DNA of 64,000 nt from Amphiura filiformis (taxonomy: Eukaryota > Echinodermata > Ophiuroidea > Amphilepidida > Amphiuridae). Under the pieces are notes generated by a model. The model did not search any database and was not told the origin of the DNA. It saw nothing but the letters and a program-made list of their open reading frames with translations. Shown in pieces: positions 11,608 to 22,527 of this stretch. Numbering within the stretch: the first letter of the stretch is position 1; each line of letters starts with the position of its first letter. The stretch is taken from assembly GCF_039555335.1 (NCBI RefSeq), contig NC_092647.1, forward strand, positions 19,380,946-19,444,945, read 5' to 3'. The position numbers were made by a program, and so were the translations under genes.

Positions 11608-11648
11608 TGATTCTGTGAAGAGTGTTACGGAAGGAAGTTCAAACGCAA
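11608..11648 (+). other. Possible upstream exon of the ARM-TIR gene
   Basis: A 41-bp segment is flanked by a strong acceptor (TTTCTATTCCAG) and a consensus donor (GTAAGTAT). Spliced to the acceptor before 14553 it is open in the frame of the ATG at 14555, reading DSVKSVTEGSSNA before that Met. It lacks its own ATG, so it is either a 5' UTR exon or coding if a further upstream exon supplies the start. Supported by splice signals only. Confidence 0.4.
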
Positions 11649-11649
11649 G

Positions 11650-13298
11650 TAAGTATCATAATCAATTAACAACGGGCCTAAGATAAAATATTATGTTTCT
11701 ATCTGACTTATATATTTATCGTACACACTTCCGCTTTTTTTTCGATTTCTAAACCATACTAGGTCCCTAATGTTATTGTTTATCGATTCAAAAGATATGT
11801 TTTTCGCCAGCCCATCGGGCTGGTACCTATTTCTGGGATGGTGTTTGTATGCTCAAGAGATTAATTTTTATTGGTATTGGAATGACTTTTGTTTAAAACT
11901 TTTTGTGGTTGAATTTTTTTTAAATATTTTAATTCGATTTGTAAGGAAAAGTAAGTTTGTTTTGCCGTTTCAACGAACGAAAACGAGTGAGTATTACCAA
12001 AGTTATGTTTGAACTAATTATGACTTTAAAAGTTCTAGGTATAGGCCTAAATGTAACAATAATAATAATATATAGCATCATATGGTCAGCAGAAGAAAAT
12101 CTGACATCACCTATGATGTCATATCAGTGTCCTTGACCGGGGTCCTTACTCCTTGACCTCTGAACAGCGTGATATCATGTTGATAACAGATCTATCGAAT
12201 CAAACTCTTCCTCATCTCCCCGGATCATATCACAGATTCTCAACAATCTGTGATCATATGGACCATATTGATGTGAAAGTAGTTATCTATCATATCCTGT
12301 GTCGTTTTATGGATAAAAATAACTCAAAATGTTATTGATAAAATGGTTGCTATCATAAACATCAGTTTTGTCTTTTCAACGGAAAAATCCGATGCAAAAT
12401 AAAGTTTTTAGGGCCTAGCTATAATATGGGCATAATTTATGCATGTAGGCCTATAGTATTGAACAATGTACCCCATTTGACATGCACTTATAGATAAATA
12501 AATTGTCTTACTTTATTAATTTAATAACTTCTTTATTATAAATAAAATGACACATAACTATTTGATTCATAAAATTACATTCAACAAAATGATTGAAGAG
12601 AAAACACACAAGGCACTAGGCAGACTGTTATAGAATGGAGTATGTTAGATGCCATGTCCATATCTTCGCAGGAGTTTCCGACTAGCAATCAACATGATCA
12701 GCACATTCAGAAAAACACAGTTTAAGAGTGAAGATTGTAGTGAGTAACCAGTCCTTTATAAATGTGCTGGCCACTATCTATTATAATATAGTAGGCTTAA
12801 ACTATACATTGCGAATTAATTAAGTTATTTTAAAATAAAATGTACATGTAAGTTAACTCAAACCGGCAGTGTATATATCGAAAGCAGTGAAATCGGAAAT
12901 TACTAAGCAAAGATATTGAGTTCGTAAGTTCTGGTATTACAAAATTGGAAATTGAGATATCGTGGGTAAAAAGCTGAAAAGACAAAAAAAACAAAAACAA
13001 CAACAACAACAAAAAAAACAGACCAGAACAATTTGGAGTAATGAATTAAAAGAGTTGACATGAGATTAGGAATTAATGTTTTCTGCTGTTTCAGTGTGCA
13101 TGTTCTCATCGTTGATGGTTTGGTGGACTGTCATGTAGATGTAAGCGTGATCCTAAAAATGCCTTTCACATTGACCAAAACTAATTACAAGACCTCTTCT
13201 ACATTGGGGCTGGCTTTCCCTTTTAAAGGGAATTTTTATTCGATTGAGAAATGGTTTCTCTCTTTTATTGTGTGCATTTAATACCAGGAATATTCCCA
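11650..13298. other. Probable 5' intron of the ARM-TIR gene, first part
   Basis: No gene is seen. It contains a short perfect-looking hairpin at 12221-12258 (ATCACAGATT against AATCTGTGAT) and AT-rich sequence with CAA and AAT runs. Confidence 0.4.
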
Positions 13299-13635
13299 GC
13301 AAACACAAAACGTTTTCGACATCATTCGCAAAAGCTTAGAAAAGGTTGCCATAAAACGTTTAAATGTCGGGTTATATAAAGGGTATAAAACATTCAAAAC
13401 ATTTTTTGATAACTTACTGCAAACATTCTAACGTTATTTAAATGTTGACAAAATATTTGGCAAAACATTTTGAAAACATTGAAAAAAATATTTTTGTAGT
13501 ATGTTTGCATACAAAACGTTTTAAAACATTTTCATGACCTTTATGACCCGATATTTAATGTTATTAAAACGTTTTTACCAAAACCAAAAACCAAAAACAT
13601 AACCTGTTTAAAACGTTTTAAAAACATTAAATAGT
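13299..13635. repeat. Cluster of AAAACGTTTT/AAAACATT repeats
   Basis: Variants of AAAACGTTTT, AAAACATTTT and AACGTTTAAA occur every 15-30 bases over about 340 bp, starting at CAGCAAACACAAAACGTTTT. The same start motif recurs near 20238. The units are palindromic and irregularly spaced. Confidence 0.7.
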
Positions 13636-13830
13636 GAGGCTCCAAGGTGTTGGGGTAAAGAATAACTAAACAAAATCAACATTTGACGGAAATCGTTTAT
13701 TATGGCGTTAGTATTTCATTTTATCGCAAGAGATTATTTTATTACTGTATTATATTACAAGAGATTTATTTTTGAGTTGAGTACTAATTGTTTCGTTTTC
13801 AATTCTCTTGCTAAAACTGCACACAAGCAG

Positions 13831-14115
13831 CCAGTGGCATAGATTTCTTTTTGACATTGGGGGGAATGGGGTTGAAAAAACAAACAAACTTGAAGTATAG
13901 TGAATCCAGGCCCTTTTAGCGACAAAATAAGTTTATGGTACAAATGCGCGCAAAACGCGCAAACGTTAAACATTTGCACTTTTGTGGCTAAAATGGCCAA
14001 ATATGAGGTTAATTTGGTCAGAAACCCACACATAGGCGTTAACATTGGGGCGGGGGATGGTTGTATGGACTAGCGGCCCTGACAACCCCCCCCGGATCTA
14101 CTACGCCTATGCAGT
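13831..14115. mobile_element. MITE-like element with GGCATAG/CTACGCC ends
   Basis: The left end CCAGTGGCATAGATTTC and the right end GGATCTACTACGCCTATGCAGT are imperfect inverted repeats around a 250-bp interior. The layout resembles the element at 6519-6927. Confidence 0.5.
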
Positions 14116-14554
14116 CGGAGGGCTAGTTTGGCTAGTATAGCATACTGGTAGTTCATAAACCTCATTCAGCAATCATAGCTCTCAAAATCTAACCTTCAGT
14201 TATGGAGTAGGAGTTCTTTGATTGTGACCATCATCTTCTTGGCTGCTCAGCAGACCTGTGTTTTATCACAGGTTCTAGAATATCTGTGGTTTTATATATA
14301 TTGTATACATAGCCTACCTTTTCCCAGCTATGTGGAGCCGAGGTGGGGTTTGGCAGTCATGTGACTTCAATATGACCTGGGCACTCCCTTTTAAAGGGTT
14401 TTTTATTTTGTTGTTGTTTGTTTTTGTTTTGTTTTAGTAGAACGCTAAAAGCTAGATTCTGACTTGATATTAATTCCAAACCGCGCAGTTTAATGAACAA
14501 CATACTTATTCATTATACAGACTAATAGTTTTCTACTTTTTACTCTTTGCAGAA

Positions 14555-15601
14555 ATGTTCAAGAGCAAGAAATCCGCATCTGGGCTAACCAAGTCATCCA
14601 AGTACTTTGACCAATTAAGAAAAGGAAAGAAGAAATCGGAAAAAGTCACTTTTGAAGACGCCAAACCAAAACTTGATGAGGTCTTAGACTTCCTCAAAAT
14701 TGCGATGATTTCACATCGAAAGAGATTGGCGATGCGCTGAATGATCTTGTCACCATCCCCGAAGATATGTCGGTAAAGCTCACCCAGGAAGACCTGGCAA
14801 AGAATCGCGGCGATGTCGGGGAATATCTAACTCAAAACGGCTACGCAGAACTCTTTGTGAAAATCGTCACATCTCTGAAGAGTCACGTCAGAGTCTATGC
14901 TAAACTCAAAGTGTCACAAGCGCTTGAAAACTTTAGATTAGTTCTTCGAGGTTTTTGTAATTACACCGCTTGGTGCCCACAATTGCAGATTGATTTTGCG
15001 CTTCAAGATGGCGTCAAGACCCTGTTTCCGCTTCTTGAATATATCGATAAAAACCTACCACAATGTGATCCAAAATCAAAAGCCGTTGCCTTGATACAGC
15101 AGATTCTGTTGTTTCTCATACCGATCTTTCAGAATTGTATTAAATATTGCCCCAAAAACCGCAGTGCTTATCGCGAAGCAAATGCTTTCCAGATCCTCAG
15201 CAACATGAAGTCGTCGGACAAGAACATCCAGTTGTTAGCACTTCTGACGATGGCATATGTCGTCGACGACAAGCAAAGCCAAGGTCTTTCCAAGTCACAT
15301 GATTGTATCAAATTACTCACCGAGATGCTTGACGAATGCGTCAAATCGCCTGATCACTCCATTATTATTCATCCGCTGTGCTATTCAATCAGAGAAATTC
15401 TGGATGGTTTGAATCATCTTATCATCAATGATGATAATAAGGTGGAGCTGAAGAAACACGGGGGAATTCGAATTATCTCTCAGATTGTGGAAGATGATTC
15501 CTTTTCTCAGGAGGAGAAGCGTCTTGCTGTGGAAGCCATTGGAGCCCTTGCCTTTGTGAAGAGCATCAGAGAGACGAACGAAGTCAAGGATGCCGCAACA
15601 A
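14555..15601 (+). CDS. Exon 1 of the ARM-TIR gene: armadillo-like repeats
   Basis: One large exon encodes an alpha-helical region homologous to the ARM exon of the downstream paralogue: LRGFCNYTAWCPQLQIDFAL, NCIKYCPKNRSAYREANAFQ, ILDGLNHLIINDDNKVELKK and LAVEAIGALAFVKSI have close counterparts there. The frame starting at 14555 stops at 14740; the paralogue's homology continues from codon 14701 in the frame that also contains ATG 14767. So translation either shifts, starts at 14767 (losing about 70 residues), or the sequence has lost one A in the run before 14700. The donor GTAAGTGTG follows 15601. ARM repeats in SARM1 hold the TIR inactive and sense NAD/NMN; the same job here is inference. 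Confidence 0.75.
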
Positions 15602-18600
15602 GTAAGTGTGATGGCATTACCCCTCCTCGCAATTCGAACAGTCCCCCTCCCGCTAAAGGCGTACTTTTTGATCAAATTAGTCCATGTGTTACATGTTTTA
15701 TTGCTGTCGAACCCAAAGTGTTGTCGCACAAAATGCAAGGACATTGTCCCGAGGTTAACAGCATCCGGTATCCTTAATGGTTATGAAATTTAAAGGAAAC
15801 CCATTCGTTATTTCCAAAGATTATTCATTCACTGAAACCAAACAAGGATGTACAAGTGTTTTCATTTATATTTGATAGTGACTTTATGAAACCCAGGCCA
15901 ACTGACATATAATACATGTCCATTTATTTATTCTTCATTCATTATATTTTACAGTGTTAGAAAAACTAGCAAGCTCAGAGAATGACAAATTGCGTGAAGC
16001 AAGCAAGTACGCACTTTTTGAGATCAATGAAGAAACCATCAAACCAATCAAGGAAGGCATCACGGCATCTGCACCACCCGCTGCTGCAGGTGAATCACCG
16101 CCAACATATACGCAAGCAGTAGCTGAGGGCGCTAAAGGAACATGTCTGGTCACGTGATGATAAGTTACCAATGGGACTCTCAAGAGCGTGCTGTCTATAT
16201 CAGAGATAAGCTGAGAGAACATGGGTACAAGGTGTGGTTTGATCTAGATGACATGAGTAAGTCATATTTCCATATTGTAGTTTGCAACTTCAAAGAGCAG
16301 TATTTGGAACGGCTCTTTTCAGAGCCATCAGTGGCCAGGGACCCTCTAATGTACAGTAGACCTGCAGTTCATTTCAGAGCCACAGCTGACAATAAATGTT
16401 CAATCCACAAGCAAGAAGCGCTTATTTACTTTTCTCTATTGACAAGAGGCGGTCTCCAGTGATCGGTTCTTTTCAGAGCCACCAAAAACTTTTACATTAG
16501 TAGATAGGCGAGGTCTGTTTTTCACTGTTCACAAGGGCAGTCTTCAGTGAACGACCCTTTTCAGAGTCATCAGTAGGCAAGGAGCTCACTGCCTACATGT
16601 ATCATAATTAGTACCTTGTCCTGAAGAAGTCAGAGCTATAATCCCGACGAATGCCAGACAGTTCTAAACATGTGCGAAGGCGATCCCGCCAAAGTATTCG
16701 ATGTTGCATGGCGTGATTATTATATATACTCACTATTGGTTCCAAAATTCAAAATATCATTGCTACGAAAACACTCCAACGTGAAAAGAACGTCATATGG
16801 CATATCAATATAAAATGCTGGAAACTTTTTTTCCAGATATAGATGTAAATAATCATGATGTTGTACTCATTTTTCCCTCTCATTTCAGAGGGCGACATAG
16901 TAGATGCCATGGCTGATGCAGTACAGAACTCTGCCGTAGTTCTCATGTGTATGAGTGAAAGATACAAAGAAAGCAGCAATTGCAGATCAGGTAAAGTATG
17001 CCCTCTGGAAAGGACTTCTCTATGCAGTATATGGGGGGGGGGGGGCACCGAGCATAAGAGGGGCATAAGAGGGGAGATGGAGAGAAGTCGCTCGTGGAGG
17101 GGGCACCGGGTCTGATGGGGGTTGGTCACACTCACAAGCCGTTTTTCAATGACGATTCACCACTGTTTCTACCAATGTTTACCGACCAAGTAATTCAAAT
17201 CCTAAACTGAATTTTGGTTGTTTCTTTCTTTGTTTTTCCATGTATCGTTTAATAGTTTTTTTTTTTTACATGTTTTTCTTCGTGTATGTAATTTTGTTTG
17301 TGTGTTACATATGTATATTCTATTTTTGTTAATATACCTGTCGTTCTTCTCTATCCATGTCTCCGAATCGAAATAGCTTTTTGATGTTTATCTTAAATCT
17401 TCGGATAAATATTACAGTACTTAGTGAACTACACGTACATGTCATTGCATGATGAAGTGTCACGTCATTCCTAGACTCATAAAAGAGGGAAGTGTGACAC
17501 TGAACTGACTGAAGTGTGTGGGCTTCGTCGTCTCTATTCATGTCGTTTGGGTTCTCTCCAAATTCTAATAGATGTTTTATGTGTATCTTTGGTTGGTATT
17601 ACAGAAGCACAATACGCGCACAAGTTGAAGCGTCCTATCATTCCTCTGCTCATGGAAGAAGGACTTGTGATTTATGAAGTGTTTGGGCCCCGTCGTCTCT
17701 ATTCATGTCGTTCGGGTTCTCTCCTCCAAATTATAATAGATGTTGTATGCTTTATCTCTGGTTGGTATTACAGAAGCATAATATGCACACAACTTGAAGC
17801 ATCCTATCATCCCTCTGCTCATGGAAGAAGGACTTGTGATTTATGAAGTGTGTGGGCCCCGTCGTCTCTATTCCTGTCATTTGGGTTCTCTCCTCCAAAT
17901 TATAATAGATGTTGTATGCATTATCTTTGGTTACAAAAGCACAATATGCGCACAAGTTGAAGCGTCCTATCATCCCTCTGCTCATGGAAGAGGGACTTGT
18001 GACTTATGAAGTGTGTAGGCTCCGTCGTCTCTATTCGTGTCGTTTGGGTTCTCTCCAAATTCTAATAGATGTTTTATGCATTATCTTTGGTTGGTATTAC
18101 AGAAGCACAATATGCACACAAGTTGAAGCGTCCTATCATCCCTCTGCTCATGGAAGAAGGATACGATCCCGATGGTTGGCTGGGTTTCATACTCGGAACC
18201 AAACTCTACTACAAATTCTGTTGCGATACGGAAACAGATGTAGATGGATTGCTGAAAGGGATCAAAACACTGAAGATTGGTAATAATAATATAAACTTGA
18301 ACCTATATCTCTCTAAATGTATACCAAGTGGGAAAAAAGAGTGAGAGAGTGAAGCGGAGGACAGTCCCTTTTTGAGTGGACAAAATTCACTCTAAAAGGA
18401 TTGAAAAAAGTAGTCTGTTGTATACTCTCAAACGAGTGATTATTGCCTAAAGAAAATGTACTTTCAGAGAATATAGGATGTAGTCTAAATGTAAAAGAGT
18501 GAATTCCCACTCTTTCAATGAGTTGAACGAAGGACAACCCGTTTTTGAGTGGAAAACACTCTAAAATGAAAGAAAGTACATTTTTGTTAGGCAATATTCA

Positions 18601-19251
18601 CTCTTTTGAGAGTATACATACTACTTTTTTCAATCCTTTTAGAGTGAAATATTTACACCCAAAAAGGGGCTGTCCTCCATTTCACTCTCTCGCTCTTTTT
18701 TCCACTCTTTCCACTCGGTGTATATTTAGAGAGTATTATTTGTTCTGCAATAATATTGTTACTTAAAGTTACACAATTTGTTTAGATTCTTGTTACACAA
18801 GATATGTTAAAAACAGAACAAAAATATGTTCCAATTGGCAAGCAGTTACACAAGAATGGTTCTAATGAAACACTTATGTGGAAAACACAAAGAATGCACC
18901 ATACATATAAAAATTATTGTAATAATTAATTGTTGTATTTAATTTGGTGTGTTATGCACATTTTCTCAACTTTGTGTTATGCACATTTTCTCAACTGTTG
19001 ATATACAAACTATAATAGACTACAGTATTAATAAATGACTACCTGGCAACTAATATAAATACTAACGAATGCCATGTCCAAAGTATTGATAACATGTAGG
19101 CTAACTGTTAGTATACATGCTATACCAGATCATATAGTTAGCTTTGTAAAGTGATACATATTATTATACATGCATAATCTATGGTATTTCCTTGTTTCGG
19201 AAATTGAATCTACCTTTTTTCTTTTTTTTGATTTCGCTTTCAGGCAAATAG
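14555..19251 (+). CDS. ARM-repeat/TIR gene without SAM; two apparent frameshifts
   Basis: Paralogue of the gene at 26339-31349. Exons inferred by alignment to it: 14553-15601, 15955-16256, 16889-16990, 18103-18279, and a candidate last exon 19244-19251 that adds Gly-Lys-stop. All introns are phase 1. The ATG at 14555 lies two bases after a good acceptor (TACTCTTTGCAG), the same spacing as in the paralogue. The coding frame breaks twice, near 14696-14701 and near 16131-16142; each break is explained by loss of one A from an A-run. The TIR keeps the catalytic-type Glu. Predicted role: an ARM-regulated, TIR-based NAD-cleaving enzyme, by analogy with SARM1. It could be a recent pseudogene, or intact with consensus errors in the assembly. 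Confidence 0.75.
15955..16256 (+). CDS. Exon 2 of the ARM-TIR gene: linker and start of TIR
   Basis: It begins after TATTTTACAG. The first part encodes the last ARM-like helix (LREASKYALFEI), then a Pro/Ala-rich linker. The TIR domain begins with GHVMISYQWDSQERA and runs through the region before the BB loop (GYKVWFDLDDM). The two parts are in different frames: the ARM frame stops at 16157, while the TIR frame is open from 16142. One A missing from the run at 16131-16133 would explain it. The exon ends ATGA followed by GTAAGT, as in the paralogue. Confidence 0.75.
16311..16568 (+). promoter_or_regulatory. Cluster of histone-type 3' stem-loop sequences in intron 2
   Basis: GGCTCTTTTCAGAGCC at 16311-16326 is a perfect match to the replication-dependent histone mRNA 3' stem-loop (6-bp stem, TTTC loop), preceded by AAC. 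GGTTCTTTTCAGAGCC at 16465-16480 has one G-U pair and the typical ACCA after it. GACCCTTTTCAGAGTC at 16553-16568 has one mismatch. A weaker relic, TTCATTTCAGAGCC, lies near 16369-16382. No histone frame and no clear purine-rich downstream element (CAAGAAAGA) is present. They could be histone-gene debris, a repeat derived from it, or working processing signals. Confidence 0.65.
16889..16990 (+). CDS. Exon 3 of the ARM-TIR gene: TIR middle, signature up to the catalytic Glu
   Basis: A 102-bp exon between TCTCATTTCAG and GTAAAG encodes GDIVDAMADAVQNSAVVLMC, then MSERYKESSNCRS; the last base is the first G of the Glu codon. The pattern SxxYxxSxxCxxE is typical of enzymatic TIR domains. The paralogue's exon has the same length and the same borders. 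Confidence 0.85.
17510..18102 (+). repeat. Array of three partial, decayed copies of exon 4 with its acceptor
   Basis: Units of about 163-169 bp each contain the 3' end of the intron (from GAAGTGTGTGGG) plus the 5' part of exon 4 (AAGCACAATAYGCGCACAAG through CTCATGGAAGAAGGA). Exon-like starts lie at 17605, 17774 and 17937; the complete exon starts at 18103. Copy 1 keeps an AG acceptor and would encode the Glu and IIPLL strand before running into a different tail that stops at 17846. Copy 2 has CAA changed to TAA at the third codon. Copy 3 has its acceptor AG changed to AA. All copies leave the exon at the same point, GGA followed by CTTGTGATTTATG (or CTTGTGACTTATG). Confidence 0.85.
18103..18279 (+). 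CDS. Exon 4 of the ARM-TIR gene: TIR C-terminal half
   Basis: After TTGGTATTACAG the exon completes the Glu codon and encodes AQYAHKLKRPIIPLL, then GYDPDGWLGFILGTKLYYKF, the conserved C-terminal TIR helix region of these invertebrate proteins. It ends at G before the donor GTAATA, phase 1. Alignment with SARM1 places this Glu exactly 13 residues before the Pro of the IVP/IIP strand in both. Confidence 0.85.
18309..18733. mobile_element. MITE-like foldback, about 140-bp arms
   Basis: The left arm CTCTCTAAATGTATACC..GGGAAAAAAGAGTGAGAGAG is mirrored by the right arm ending TATATTTAGAGAG. The interior is rich in GAGTG/CACTC words. It lies 30 bp downstream of the exon 4 donor, within the last intron of the ARM-TIR gene. 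Confidence 0.85.
19244..19251 (+). CDS. Candidate last coding exon of the ARM-TIR gene (Gly-Lys-stop)
   Basis: A strong pyrimidine tract ends TTTTGATTTCGCTTTCAG; joined in phase 1 to exon 4 it gives G, K and the stop TAG at 19249-19251. This would end the protein right after the TIR, with no SAM domain. I found no SAM-like exon between here and the next gene. A later small terminal exon cannot be excluded. Confidence 0.4.
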
Positions 19252-19309
19252 ATGCTTGTGGATAAGATCGTCAGGCAGGGAGTGAACAACTATTATTATA
19301 CGTGCTTCG

Positions 19310-19543
19310 CATCCTGATCTATCTCAGAAGGCTGCCTTGTGTGATTTTTATCATCATTGTTGTATGTCATATTGGGACACACTATAAAAGTAACATATTA
19401 ATTTTGAGGTATTACCACAATATTACAATCTCATATCCATGCATATAAGAGAGAAGCATACTGAAATATAAAATAACAATGGGAACTTAAAACAATGATC
19501 ATAAAAATCGCACAAGGCAGCCTTTTGAGATAGATCAGTATGT
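19310..19543. mobile_element. MITE-like element with about 50-bp inverted ends
   Basis: CATCCTGATCTATCTCAGAAGGCTGCCTTGTG..TTTTTATCATCATTGTT at the left is mirrored at 19487-19543. If the terminal exon at 19244 is real, this lies in the 3' UTR. Confidence 0.8.
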
Positions 19544-19636
19544 GATTCAACAAACAAAATTACATGTTCAACTCTAAATCAAACCAGATCCAACGGTTTG
19601 TATACATATTTTTAGTTATTGTTTTGGTGTCTTATA

Positions 19637-19948
19637 CGCTGGCGAAGTGACGTCATAATCGGATTATTTACCATAGCAATAAAATGAAAACAATTTTTAA
19701 ATAGTTCGCCCTGCACTACAAGCAGATTGCATTAATCACCTGTGTATGTCAGCAAACATAGATTGAATACAATACCGCTCTTTTCAAAGATACTAATCTT
19801 ACAGGTGCGAGTGATCAGCCTTTCTTTGACATCTATGATTCAATGAATCGGTACCGCGTGAACGTTGTAGTGCAGGGCGATAGAGTCAAAATTATAATAA
19901 TCTATTGCTATGGTAGTTAATCCGATTAAATACGTCACTTCGCCAGCG
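19637..19948. mobile_element. MITE family A, copy 2 (TA target site)
   Basis: Ends CGCTGGCGAAGTGACGTCAT and ACGTCACTTCGCCAGCG are perfect over the first 17 or so bases, and the element is flanked by TA on both sides, as expected for Tc1/mariner-type mobilisation. The inverted arms are about 85 bp and homologous to the copy at 3758-3998. Confidence 0.85.
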
Positions 19949-20154
19949 TATTATGTACTATGTTTTATAAGTGGGAAATTGGTGCTTTTCTGGGGTAAAG
20001 AAATATTCATATAATTACAATGATTTATAGCTACATATATGATTTGGTGTTTCATAATGTTATAGGTAAACTCGGCACTCGCCTTTCCTGCTGCTATTGT
20101 GTAAACGTGAAACTCTTTCAAGAGTTAAACTTCATTTCTATACATATTTTCTAA

Positions 20155-20320
20155 TTTTCAGTCTTACGAAGCAAAGTTAGTTTTAATCGAATTTTGAATT
20201 CACATTTTATTTGCTAATAGGCCTACATGTATACCCATCAAACACAAAACGTTTTACAGTTTTTCAGTCTTACGAAGCAAAATTACTTTTAATCTAAATT
20301 TTAATTCACATTTTACAGGG
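20155..20320 (+). repeat. Direct duplication of a 55-bp segment
   Basis: TTTTCAGTCTTACGAAGCAAA..TTCACATTTTA at 20155-20212 recurs at 20271-20320 with a few substitutions. Confidence 0.8.
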
Positions 20321-20332
20321 AATAGCGCTCTT

Positions 20333-20617
20333 GGGCTCTTCCATTATTTTGAAATTCACACTACCCCTGTGGAAGATTTTGGAAATGTCTTCCATGAGGG
20401 GAGTATGAATTTCAAATAGAATTAGCACGTTAACCAACTCTTTCTTAAAATAACCCTCTTTCTGTGGAAGATTCGGGTTGAATCTTTCTCAGAGGGTGTA
20501 TTAAAGTCAGATGGAGTTGCCTAATGTGTTCATTATACTTGAAATTCATACTCCCCTGTGGAAGATATTTTCAAAATCTTCTACAGGGGTAGAATGGATT
20601 TTAAATGGACGAGCCCA
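20333..20617. mobile_element. MITE-like foldback with CCCCTGTGGAAGAT motifs
   Basis: The left arm GGGCTCTTCCATTATTTTGA..CCCCTGTGGAAGATTTT..GTATGAATTTCAA is mirrored by the right arm ending GGACGAGCCC, about 90 bp each. Confidence 0.85.
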
Positions 20618-21480
20618 TTATTCTTTCTAGGTGACAACTTATAAAAAATAAAGGTATAGACTCCAGAATTGTTGTGGTCACATTTGTTTTGTATGTTTTT
20701 ATATTGTATTCATGTATAAAGTACTATAGGGACATAGTATCAGCGTATGTAAAATGTTCTGATAGAATTTTTAATATTATATATGTATTATATAGGACTA
20801 TGTATTATCACGGTATATGTACTTAAATTTGATATGGTCGGTACTCTGTATTTAATGATTAGGCCAATGAAAAAAGAGGTATTTGTCTCAGGAGCAAATG
20901 GAAAAAAGGCAAAGCGGTTTTGTGTTTTTGGTTCTTTTTTTCTTCTTCGTTTTAGTTAACAAAATATCTATACGTTGCACGCTAGACCCCACTTATTTTT
21001 TTATTGTATTTTCGGACCATCTTTTTCCGACAGCTTCACGGCCGAATTTTCTTTTTTTGTGAATGTAAAACAAAAAAGGAAAAAACACCAATTAAACATG
21101 AAGAAAAACTAATGCGCTGAAATGCGAATTGTAATAGCTATAGGCCCTACGCTGTCTCCTGAAACAAACTTTTTTTCTTTGGCCTTAAGTTAATCTAAAA
21201 TTAAAACAAAATTATAGCTTACAACTAAGTCACAAGTTTTGTTATAAAACCATTTCAAAAGTTGCAAAACTTTAAAAGAATAAAGAAAATGACAAGTCCT
21301 TCAAGAACAATCATGTACTAATTTAACATTCGTTTTATTTACTTGTTTTAGGTTACTACACTTAAAAATTCTTTTAAAACAGATTGTTGTAGTATAAAGA
21401 TTGTATATTAAAAATTTCTTACCGAACCAAAAGTGTTTCATGTGCTATTTTTCTCGTACAGGTAATTCTTAATTCCCCCT
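20618..21480. other. Intergenic, nothing recognised
   Basis: AT-rich sequence. AATAAA at about 20646 could serve as a poly(A) signal for the ARM-TIR gene but is far from its proposed stop. Confidence 0.4.
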
Positions 21481-21587
21481 ACACTCTTAGGAAAAAAGGT
21501 GCAACTTATATTAGAACCCTTTTTTCCTGCATGGAGCACCCTTACAAAAAAAAAAGGGTTCTCCGAGGGTTCTTTTAGGGATTCAAT

Positions 21588-22188
21588 CATGTTTCACCGT
21601 TGTTCATCACCGATTATATCACTCATACATAAATTCTAGACAGTTCATTGGTTGATTACCGTTTGCCATTTTTACTATCACCTCCTCCGTGTGATAGTCT
21701 TTACCATCATAGCGCTCTGCCGTAGTGCGCCTGCGCCAAGCCGTGCGCTGACTCTTGGACTCGCCGATTTAGTTATGGGGTGAACCCCAAAATGTGAAGT
21801 ATATTACGGCAAAACATGGTGTTATGTTGATGAAAAATGTATTTCCTACCTTAAATAGTATTTTAGTAATATAATTTATGTACGAGTGATATAAAACAAA
21901 TATTAACTGTCTTAAATTCGTGTAATGGTCGAAATATAATCACTCGGTGAAAGATGTATCGTTCCATTCCACTCGCCGGACAATCCATCTTTCACCTCGT
22001 GATTATATTTCGACCATCACACTCATAGACAGTTAATATTTGTATATTAACAACTCGCGTCAGCGTCGTCTGAGTAGTTTACTTCGCGAGGGCAGCTTTA
22101 GCTGCCCGAGCGAAGTAAACCACGCAGACGCGCCGGGGACGCGAGTTGTTAATAGGTGATGAACAACGGTGAAACATGATTGAATCCC
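21588..22188. mobile_element. Nested MITE-like element with at least 34-bp perfect inverted ends
   Basis: AGGGATTCAATCATGTTTCA, continuing CCGTTGTTCATCACC, at the left is the exact reverse complement of the right end at 22155-22188. It carries two internal hairpins: 21896-22042 (CAAATATTAACTGTCT arms and the TCGAAATATAATCAC arm) and 22047-22152 (TTAACAACTCGCGTC arms with the GCAGCTTTAGCTGC tip). Confidence 0.85.
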
Positions 22189-22527
22189 TTTCAACAACGA
22201 AACAAGCTAAAGATGTCAAATTCACATGATTCTTTCATTCGGAATGCCCGTTTGTCATTACCACTCAACCTTACAAAAAGATATCGGTATTTCTCTGTTG
22301 ATATCAGCAATAAAACTAAAGAATAAAGCGGTAATATTTAGCTGCTACCGCTAACATAAGAGAGTTCATGTTTACGCATATGTTCCAGGCATGACGAATT
22401 TTACGCGCTCATGCGTAACGCGTACGCGTAACCTTGCGTTCGCGTATACGCTACTGAACTGTGGAGTCATCACGGATTAACAACGGTTGACTCCTGTACA
22501 AAGATATAGGAAGAGTTGTTGAATTAG

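Noticed and set aside
16311-16568. A histone gene next to the stem-loops
   Set aside because: No histone-like reading frame is present within 1 kb on either strand.
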